A DNA stretch of 9,245 bases from Limnochordia bacterium (lineage in GTDB: Bacteria; Bacillota; Limnochordia; Darwinibacteriales; B1SED10-159), in NCBI GenBank assembly GCA_007132255.1, contig SLOZ01000120.1, forward strand, positions 1 through 9,245, read 5' to 3'. Below the pieces are notes generated by a model. The model made no database searches, was not told the origin of the DNA, and saw only the letters and a list, made by a program, of their open reading frames with translations. Position numbers and translations under genes: made by a program. This document shows positions 1 through 5,014 of this stretch, in pieces. Positions within the stretch are counted from its first letter, which is position 1; every line of letters begins with the position of its first letter.

Positions 1-1
1 T

Positions 2-205
2 GCCGACCAGGAATTCACGCCAGGGATGATCTACACGGTGTACTTGGCAGGTATGGCGTTTAGTACCGACGCCGAAGAAGCAGGTGTTCACGTTGAAGTG
101 TTTGCTGATTCACCAGACTTAAGAGATCGCTTCAGAGAAGGCACCTACTTCGACGACCCCATGACTGGAGAGCCTCGAGTCCAGGATGGAGACTACACGG
201 CATCG
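2..205 (+). repeat. End of an upstream DUF4397 B domain plus linker 0
   Basis: Bases 2-106 encode the last strands of a B domain (EFTPGMIYTVYLAG through VHVEVFA). Bases 107-205 encode a 33-residue acidic linker beginning DSPDLRDRF. This shows that the array continues to the left of the window. Confidence 0.85.
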
Positions 206-3200
206 GTTAGAGTGATTCAACTATCGCCGAATGCTGAAAATGTCTCCGTGGAATTGCACCCAACGGCGGAGTATCTAGAGCCCATTACCCACGAGGAATG
301 GACCGAACTTCAGTACTTGGATCGCACAGATTTCTACGACGTGGAGTCCGCGCAAGTGGAGGCCCATGTCACTGTTAATGGAATTACAATTCAGGAAACG
401 TTCACGATGGAGCCCGGGAGGCACTACACCATTGCCCTTACTGGTTTAGTGGTTCCGGAGGATCTGGAACAGCGAGCCGAGGAGGACGATGAGGGCTTTT
501 GGGGATGGGTGCAGAATCTGTTTACAGATGACGCCTCAACCGACGAATATCGGTTCCAAGTTCGGGTTTATCAAGATGAGTTGAGGCCTCTGGATGAAAA
601 CGAAATGCGGATTCGTGTTGTCCATGCCTCACCGGGCACGGACGCGGTCGATCTAGCCTTTGCTGGCGAAGATGATACGTTGACCAGCGGAACCAGTTAT
701 GGAGAACAGAGTTCCTATGCGACCACCGATCAGGCCGGTGAACTCGAACTTCGGATTGCTGGGTCGGTCATTAGTATGCAAGACATGCTCGCTGATGCCG
801 ATATCGAATTCACGGCCGGACGAATTTACACGGTGTATCTAGCTGGTACGGCATTCCAAACCGATACCGATGAAGCAGGCATTCACGTTGAAGTGGTCGC
901 CGATGAACCGGATGAGAGAGAGCGCGTTCCGGGAACTACACCCGTAGGCGAACCCATTGCTGGAGAGCCCCGAGCTTGGGATGAAGACTCTACAGCATCG
1001 GTTCGAGTTATTCATCTGGCGCCGAACGCTGAACATGTCTCCGTGGGATTGGCTCCAACATCCGGAGATATGGAGCCCTTGACCGTGGACGAGTGGAGCG
1101 AACTTCAGTATTTGGATCGTACAGACTTTCAAGAAGTGGCTTCCACGGAAGTGGATGTTCATGTCACTGTTGATGGAATGACCGTTCAAGAAACGGTTAC
1201 GTTGAATCCCAACATGTACTACACCATTGCCCTTACTGGCGTTGTGGTTCCAGAGGACATGGAACAACGGGCCGAAGAGGATGACGAGGGATTCTTTGGA
1301 TGGTTGGAGGACCTACTAACTGGTGAAGACCAACAAGACCGTTACCAGTTCCAGGTGCGGATTTATGAGGACGATTTGGCAACACTAGACGAGAACGATA
1401 TGCGGATTCGTGTTGTCCATGCCTCACCAGGTACGGACTCCGTAAGCCTAGCCTTCGCTGGCGAAGAAGATTCGTTGGTCAGCGGAATCCGCTATGGCGA
1501 AGCAAGTTCCTACGTGACCACAGATCAGACCGGCGAACTCGAGATGCGGATTGGTGGCTCGTCCATTAGCATGCAGGACATGCTCGCTGATGCCGACACC
1601 GAGTTCACGGCCGGGCGAATTTACACGGTGTATTTAGCTGGTACGGCGTTCCAAAGCGATACCGACGAAGCCGGTATTCGCGCTGAAGTGGTCGCCGATG
1701 AACCAGATGAGAGGGAGCGCGCTAGAGAAGCCGCACCCGCAGACGAATCTAATGGCGTAGCGACCCAAGACCGGGATGACGACTCAGAGGACCGGGATGA
1801 CGACTTCACATTTGTCCGAGTCATTCAGCTGTCACCCAACGCTGAAAATGTCTCGGTTGAACTGCACCCGACGTCCGAGAATCGGGAGCCCATGATCCAA
1901 GAGGAGTGGAACGAACTTCAGTATTTGGACCGCACCGATTTTCAGCAAGTGCGTTCCACGGAGGTTGAGGTCCACGTTAAGGTTGATGGAATGACCATTC
2001 AAGAAACCGTTACGTTGGATCCCCAGATATACTACACCATTGCTCTTACTGGCGTCGTGGTTCCAGAAGACATGGAACAGCGGGCCGAAGAGAATGAGGA
2101 GGGATTCTTTGGATGGCTGGAGGACTTGCTGACGGGTGACGAGCACGGAGACCAGTACCAGTTCCAGGTACGGATCTATGAAGATGATTTGGCAGCTCTA
2201 GACGAGAACGAAATGCGGATTCGTGTTGTCCATGCTTCACCGGGTACAGACTCGGTGAGCCTGGCCTTCGCTGGCGAGGAAGATCCGCTGATCAGTGGTA
2301 TCGGCTATGGGGAAGACAGTGCCTATGTGACCACTGATCAGACCGGTGAACTTCAACTTCGAATTGGTGGCTCGTCCATTCCCATGCAGGACATGCTCGC
2401 TGATGCCGAAGTGGACATCGCGGCGGGACAAATCTACACGGTGTATCTGGCTGGGATGGCGTTCCAAACCGACAGCGATGAAGCAGGCATTCAGGTTACA
2501 GTGGTTGCGGATGGACCAGATCCAATGGAGAGCGTTAGAGAAACCGCGGCTTTAGGCGAACCCAGTGTTGAAGAGCCTCAAGCACGGGACGAAGACTTCA
2601 TTGCATCGGTTCGAGTCATTCATTTGTCGCCGAACGCTGGAAGTGTCTCGGTGGAATTGCAGCCAACGTCCGAGGATCGGGATTCCATCACCAGCGAGGA
2701 ATGGAATGAGCTTCAATACTTGGACCGCACTGAATTTCACGAAGTGAGCTCCATGGAAGTGGAGGTTCAGGTCACTGTTGGTGGAATGACCATTCAAGAA
2801 ACCGTTACGTTGGAGCCTTATATGCATTACACCATTGCCCTTGCTGGCGTCGTGGTTCCAGAGGACATGGAACAGCGGGCCGACGAGGACGATGAGGGAT
2901 TCTTTGAATGGCTGCAGGACTTGGTCACAGGTGACGAGCAAACCAATCGCTACCAGTTCCAGGTTCGGATTTATCAAGATGAATTGACAGCTCTTGATGA
3001 GAACGAAATGCGGATTCGTCTTGTTCACGTTTCACCAGGTACGGACTCTGTAAGCCTAGCCTTTGCTGGCGAAGATGATTCGTTGATCAGCGGAATCGGC
3101 TATGGGGAAGACAGTGCCTATGTGACCACCGATCAAACTGGCGAACTCGAACTTCGGATTGCTGGCTTGTCCATACCGATGCAGGACATGCTCGGTGATG

Positions 3201-4153
3201 CTGACACCGAGTTCACGGCCGGACGAATCTATACGGTGTATCTGGCTGGCGCGGCCTTTCAAAGCGACGGTGATCAAACGGGTGTTCAGGTTAAAGTGGT
3301 TGCCGATGCACCAGATCCAATGGAGGGTGTCAGAGAAACTACACCTTCAGACGAACCCAGTGCTGAAGAACAACCCATAGCTGAAGGGCCGCAGCCACGA
3401 GATGAAGATTACACCGCATCGGTTCGAATCATTCAGCTATCGCCGAACGCTGAACGTGTCTCCGTGGAGCTGCAACCGACATCCGAGGATAGGGATCGGA
3501 TCACCCAAGAAGCGTGGAGCGAACTGCAGTACTTGGATCGCACCGATTTCTACCATGTGGAGTCCGCGCAAGTGGAAGTCCATGTCACAGTTGAAGGAAT
3601 TACAATTCAGGAAACATTCACTATGGATCCCAGAAAGCATTACACCATTGCCCTCACGGGCCTAGTGGTTCCGGAAGAACTGGAGCAGCGGGCTGATGAC
3701 AACGATGGGGGATTCTGGGGATGGATACGTGACCTGTTTACAGGTGACGAACCAACCGATGAGTATCGGTTCCAGGTTCGGGTGTATGAAGATGATTTGA
3801 GTTCCTTGAATGAGAACGAGATGCGGATTCGTGTTGTTCACGCCTCGCCTGGTACCGAAGACGTGGATCTAGCCTTTGCTGGCGAAGATGATACGTTGAT
3901 CAGCGGGGTTGGCTATGGCGAAGATAGCTCCTATGTGACCACTGACCAGGTTGGTGAACTGGAACTTCGAATTGCCGGCTCGTCCATTAGTATGCAGGAT
4001 ATGCTCGCCGATGCCGACATCGAATTCACGCAGGGGCAAATCTATACGGTATATCTGGCTGGTACAGCGTTCCAAAGCGAAACCGATGACGAAGGTGTTC
4101 ATGTGGAAGTGATTGCCGATGGACCAGATCCAATGGAGGGTGACAACCTCTGA
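2..4153 (+). CDS. Giant tandem DUF4397-domain protein (3' part; 5' end outside window)
   Basis: The reading frame is open from base 2. The residues before the first ATG (base 26) match the same stretch in later repeats (EFTxGxIYTVYLAG), so that ATG is internal and the true start lies upstream. 1383 residues are visible, ending in tandem in-frame stops (TGA TAA). The protein is an array of paired beta-rich domains. The B halves carry the DUF4397 hallmark MRIRVVHASPGTD...VDLAFAG and later IYTVYLAG; the A halves carry the diverged form ASVRVIQLSPNAENVSVEL...YTIALTG. There are five full A+B units plus the end of a sixth. The protein is very acidic, has no Cys, and I count three Lys. No LPXTG motif, SLH domain or membrane segment is seen before the stop. 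DUF4397 has no established biochemical function and often occurs in exported proteins, so an extracellular structural or adhesive role is inference; the signal peptide, if any, is outside the window. Confidence 0.9.
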   Translation, partial: ADQEFTPGMIYTVYLAGMAFSTDAEEAGVHVEVFADSPDLRDRFREGTYFDDPMTGEPRVQDGDYTASVRVIQLSPNAENVSVELHPTAEYLEPITHEEWTELQYLDRTDFYDVESAQVEAHVTVNGITIQETFTMEPGRHYTIALTGLVVPEDLEQRAEEDDEGFWGWVQNLFTDDASTDEYRFQVRVYQDELRPLDENEMRIRVVHASPGTDAVDLAFAGEDDTLTSGTSYGEQSSYATTDQAGELELRIAGSVISMQDMLADADIEFTAGRIYTVYLAGTAFQTDTDEAGIHVEVVADEPDERERVPGTTPVGEPIAGEPRAWDEDSTASVRVIHLAPNAEHVSVGLAPTSGDMEPLTVDEWSELQYLDRTDFQEVASTEVDVHVTVDGMTVQETVTLNPNMYYTIALTGVVVPEDMEQRAEEDDEGFFGWLEDLLTGEDQQDRYQFQVRIYEDDLATLDENDMRIRVVHASPGTDSVSLAFAGEEDSLVSGIRYGEASSYVTTDQTGELEMRIGGSSISMQDMLADADTEFTAGRIYTVYLAGTAFQSDTDEAGIRAEVVADEPDERERAREAAPADESNGVATQDRDDDSEDRDDDFTFVRVIQLSPNAENVSVELHPTSENREPMIQEEWNELQYLDRTDFQQVRSTEVEVHVKVDGMTIQETVTLDPQIYYTIALTGVVVPEDMEQRAEENEEGFFGWLEDLLTGDEHGDQYQFQVRIYEDDLAALDENEMRIRVVHASPGTDSVSLAFAGEEDPLISGIGYGEDSAYVTTDQTGELQLRIGGSSIPMQDMLADAEVDIAAGQIYTVYLAGMAFQTDSDEAGIQVTVVADGPDPMESVRETAALGEPSVEEPQARDEDFIASVRVIHLSPNAGSVSVELQPTSEDRDSITSEEWNELQYLDRTEFHEVSSMEVEVQVTVGGMTIQETVTLEPYMHYTIALAGVVVPEDMEQRADEDDEGFFEWLQDLVTGDEQTNRYQFQVRIYQDELTALDENEMRIRLVHVSPGTDSVSLAFAGEDDSLISGIGYGEDSAYVTTDQTGELELRIAGLSIPMQDMLGDADTEFTAGRIYTVYLAGAAFQSDGDQTGVQVKVVADAPDPMEGVRETTPSDEPSAEEQPIAEGPQPRDEDYTASVRIIQLSPNAERVSVELQPTSEDRDRITQEAWSELQYLDRTDFYHVESAQVEVHVTVEGITIQETFTMDPRKHYTIALTGLVVPEELEQRADDNDGGFWGWIRDLFTGDEPTDEYRFQVRVYEDDLSSLNENEMRIRVVHASPGTEDVDLAFAGEDDTLISGVGYGEDSSYVTTDQVGELELRIAGSSISMQDMLADADIEFTQGQIYTVYLAGTAFQSETDDEGVHVEVIADGPDPMEGDNL
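206..1000 (+). repeat. DUF4397 A+B unit 1 with 33-residue linker
   Basis: The core (206-901, 232 residues) has an A half of about 133 residues and a B half starting at MRIRVVHASPG (base 605). The linker (902-1000) begins DEPDERER. The unit has the variants IQLSPNAE, VESAQVE, QETFTM, VVPEDLEQR and GFWGW, which it shares mainly with unit 5 rather than with its neighbour unit 2. Confidence 0.85.
1001..1813 (+). repeat. DUF4397 A+B unit 2 with 39-residue linker
   Basis: The core (1001-1696) is 232 residues with no indel relative to unit 1. Its variants are IHLAPNAE, QETVTL, VVPEDMEQR and GFFGWLEDLLTG. The linker (1697-1813) also begins DEPDERER, but it is 39 residues long and includes a duplicated acidic heptad (DRDDDSE then DRDDDF). 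Confidence 0.85.
1814..2608 (+). repeat. DUF4397 A+B unit 3 with 33-residue linker
   Basis: The core (1814-2509) is 232 residues. The A half opens like units 1 and 5 (IQLSPNAENVSVEL) but continues like units 2 and 4 (QETVTL, VVPEDMEQR, GFFGWLEDLLTG), so it looks mosaic. The linker (2510-2608) begins DGPDPMES, a new linker type compared with units 1 and 2. Confidence 0.85.
2609..3421 (+). repeat. DUF4397 A+B unit 4 with 39-residue linker
   Basis: The core (2609-3304) is 232 residues. Its variants are IHLSPNAG, QETVTL, GFFEWLQDLVTG and RLVHVSPG; the last is the only departure from RVVHASPG in the array. The linker (3305-3421) begins DAPDPMEG and is 39 residues long because of an extra stretch around EQPIAEG. 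Confidence 0.85.
3422..4150 (+). repeat. DUF4397 A+B unit 5 and C-terminal tail
   Basis: The core (3422-4117) is again 232 residues and shares VESAQVE, QETFTM, VVPE(D/E)LEQR and GFWGW with unit 1. The protein then ends after 11 residues (DGPDPMEGDNL), which match the beginning of the linkers after units 3 and 4. The array therefore stops inside a linker rather than in a distinct C-terminal domain. Confidence 0.85.
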
Positions 4154-4269
4154 TAAAGGTATGGATATAAGGAACCCAGATGAGCCGTATTCCAGCAAAC
4201 CCGTAATGGCAGATGCTGCAGGAAATAGCAGCAGCAAAGCACAATGACAACCAAGATATGCTGAACGCG

Positions 4270-4306
4270 CAAACGAGCGGCGCCCGCGATGGGCGCCGCT
4301 CGTTTG
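4270..4306. terminator. Perfect 16-bp hairpin between convergent genes
   Basis: The arms at 4270-4285 and 4291-4306 are exactly complementary, G+C-rich, and closed by a 5-base loop (GCGAT). The hairpin lies about 24 bases after the csoR stop on the minus strand and about 116 bases after the DUF4397 gene stop on the plus strand. Neither side has a clear T tract, so it could be a bidirectional terminator, a 3'-end stabilising structure, or both. The remainder of 4154-4330 holds no gene that I can support. Confidence 0.6.
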
Positions 4307-4330
4307 GCCATGGCCGTTTGGACGATCGGG

Positions 4331-4594
4331 CTACTTCGTCAGCTTGTCCATGACCGACATGATTTCTTCGATCTTCTCCCGCTGCTCGCCTTTTTCGAAA
4401 GCCTCAACGACACAGTGGCCCAAATGCTCCTGGAGGATCTCGGAGTTTACTCGCCTGAGAATGGCTTGGGTTGCCATGATTTGGTTGGAGATATCGATAC
4501 AATAGCGATCCTCCTCCACCATTTTCACAAGTCCATCCATTTGGCCACGGGCGGTTTTTAAAAGGCGAAGTGTCTTCTGCTTATCAGCTTCCAT
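4331..4594 (-). CDS. csoR: Copper-sensing transcriptional repressor CsoR
   Basis: This encodes an 87-residue all-helical DNA-binding repressor of the CsoR/RcnR family, which releases operator DNA when Cu(I) binds. The expected triad is present with exact family spacing: Cys32, His57 and Cys61 (C-x24-H-x3-C). Tyr31 and Glu77 fall where the conserved second-shell Tyr and Glu of CsoR are expected. The Cys-His-Cys set favours copper over the formaldehyde (FrmR), nickel/cobalt (RcnR) or persulfide (CstR) relatives. I chose the start at MEADKQK because GGAGGG (4609-4604) sits 9 bases upstream. The ATG three codons earlier directly abuts that site, and a longer form from 4633 (MLSPFDV) would place the site inside the coding region. 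csoR is last in the copA-copZ-csoR operon, so its own product probably controls it. Confidence 0.93.
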   Translation of the reverse strand: MEADKQKTLRLLKTARGQMDGLVKMVEEDRYCIDISNQIMATQAILRRVNSEILQEHLGHCVVEAFEKGEQREKIEEIMSVMDKLTK

Positions 4595-4603
4595 CGGAAT
4601 CAT

Positions 4604-4609
4604 CCCTCC
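4604..4609 (-). promoter_or_regulatory. csoR ribosome binding site
   Basis: GGAGGG on the minus strand, 9 bases before the ATG at 4594. It decides the start over the in-frame ATG at 4603, which it touches. Confidence 0.8.
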
Positions 4610-4661
4610 AAGAACGTCGAATGGTGATAACACAATGTTTTGCCCAAGAAAGAAGTCACAA

Positions 4662-4684
4662 GCCCGAGTCTACAGACATCGGGC
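4662..4684 (-). other. Small hairpin between copZ and csoR
   Basis: GCCCGA and TCGGGC pair, with a further GTC/GAC pairing inside one bulged T and a four-base loop (9 bp in total). On the minus strand a loosely T-rich stretch follows, but no real T run. It may weaken read-through or mark an RNA processing point between copZ and csoR. Its function is unproven. Confidence 0.4.
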
Positions 4685-4704
4685 CTATGCCTGGTGACGC
4701 AAGC

Positions 4705-4938
4705 TTACAAAATCCCAAAGAGGCCTTTCTTCTCACTGAGCGCGCCTGGCTCATAACCAGCTTCTTTGACAGCGTTTCTCAAGGCGTCGTCGGAAGCGTC
4801 GCCGGTCACCGTGATAACCGCCTGGCTCTTCTTGTGGCTCACCACGGCTTCGACACCTGGAAGCGCATTGAGTGCTTGGGAAACCTTTCCTTCGCAGTGA
4901 CTACAGGACATACCGTTGATTTCCAGAACTTTTTTCAT
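4705..4938 (-). CDS. copZ: Copper chaperone CopZ (heavy-metal-associated domain)
   Basis: This encodes a 77-residue cytoplasmic Cu(I) chaperone with a single ferredoxin-like HMA domain. The metal-binding motif is GMSCSHC at residues 9-15 (Cys12 and Cys15 as ligands), followed by the usual VSQALNALPGVEAV helix and strand and an AGYEP loop near residues 60-64. It is a little longer than typical CopZ (about 68-70) because of a C-terminal tail ending KKGLFGIL. The start is supported by AAGGAGG (4953-4947), 8 bases upstream. The gene lies 76 bases after copA and 110 bases before csoR on the same strand, which fits Cu(I) delivery to CopA and to the repressor. Confidence 0.94.
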   Translation of the reverse strand: MKKVLEINGMSCSHCEGKVSQALNALPGVEAVVSHKKSQAVITVTGDASDDALRNAVKEAGYEPGALSEKKGLFGIL

Positions 4939-4946
4939 GATTCGTT

Positions 4947-4953
4947 CCTCCTT
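4947..4953 (-). promoter_or_regulatory. copZ ribosome binding site
   Basis: AAGGAGG on the minus strand, 8 bases before the copZ ATG. This near-perfect site suggests strong translation. Confidence 0.8.
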
Positions 4954-5014
4954 GTGGTTGACGATGACACTAGACTGTAGATCAAAACCAACGTGGGATC
5001 GACCACAGTCATCG

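Noticed and set aside
26..28. ATG at 26 as the true start of the DUF4397 gene
   Set aside because: The frame is open to the window edge, and the eight codons before it continue the repeat (EFTPG before IYTVYLAG); no ribosome binding site is present.
839..3277. Several minus-strand open frames of 64-158 codons inside the repeat array
   Set aside because: They recur at equivalent places in the repeats because the coding repeat itself recurs. They have no family features and no good ribosome binding sites.
2..4153. The tandem repeats as a CRISPR array or insertion sequence
   Set aside because: The repeats are about 800 bases, fully coding in one frame, and diverge mostly as protein variants; there are no short identical repeats with unique spacers and no transposase.
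4214..4233. TGCTGC/GCAGCA hairpin after the DUF4397 gene as its terminator
   Set aside because: Only six pairs with an 8-base loop and no T tract; the 4270-4306 stem is far stronger.
4306..4315. GGCCATGGCC perfect palindrome next to the convergent hairpin
   Set aside because: Ten bases of G+C-rich palindrome are common by chance and nothing nearby suggests a binding site.
4289..4561. A 90-codon plus-strand frame opposite csoR
   Set aside because: csoR on the minus strand has the full Cys-His-Cys triad and a good ribosome binding site; this frame is its antisense shadow and overlaps the terminator-like hairpin.
4570..4980. A 136-codon plus-strand frame opposite copZ
   Set aside because: It lies over copZ, the copZ-csoR gap and the copZ upstream region on the opposite strand, and its translation has no recognisable domain. 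copZ on the other strand has a clear motif and ribosome binding site.
4939..5014. GACTGT...ACAGTC and GATGAC...GTCATC inverted repeats in the copA-copZ gap
   Set aside because: The arms are short, far apart and interrupted by unpaired sequence; there is no basis for a specific function beyond possible chance pairing.
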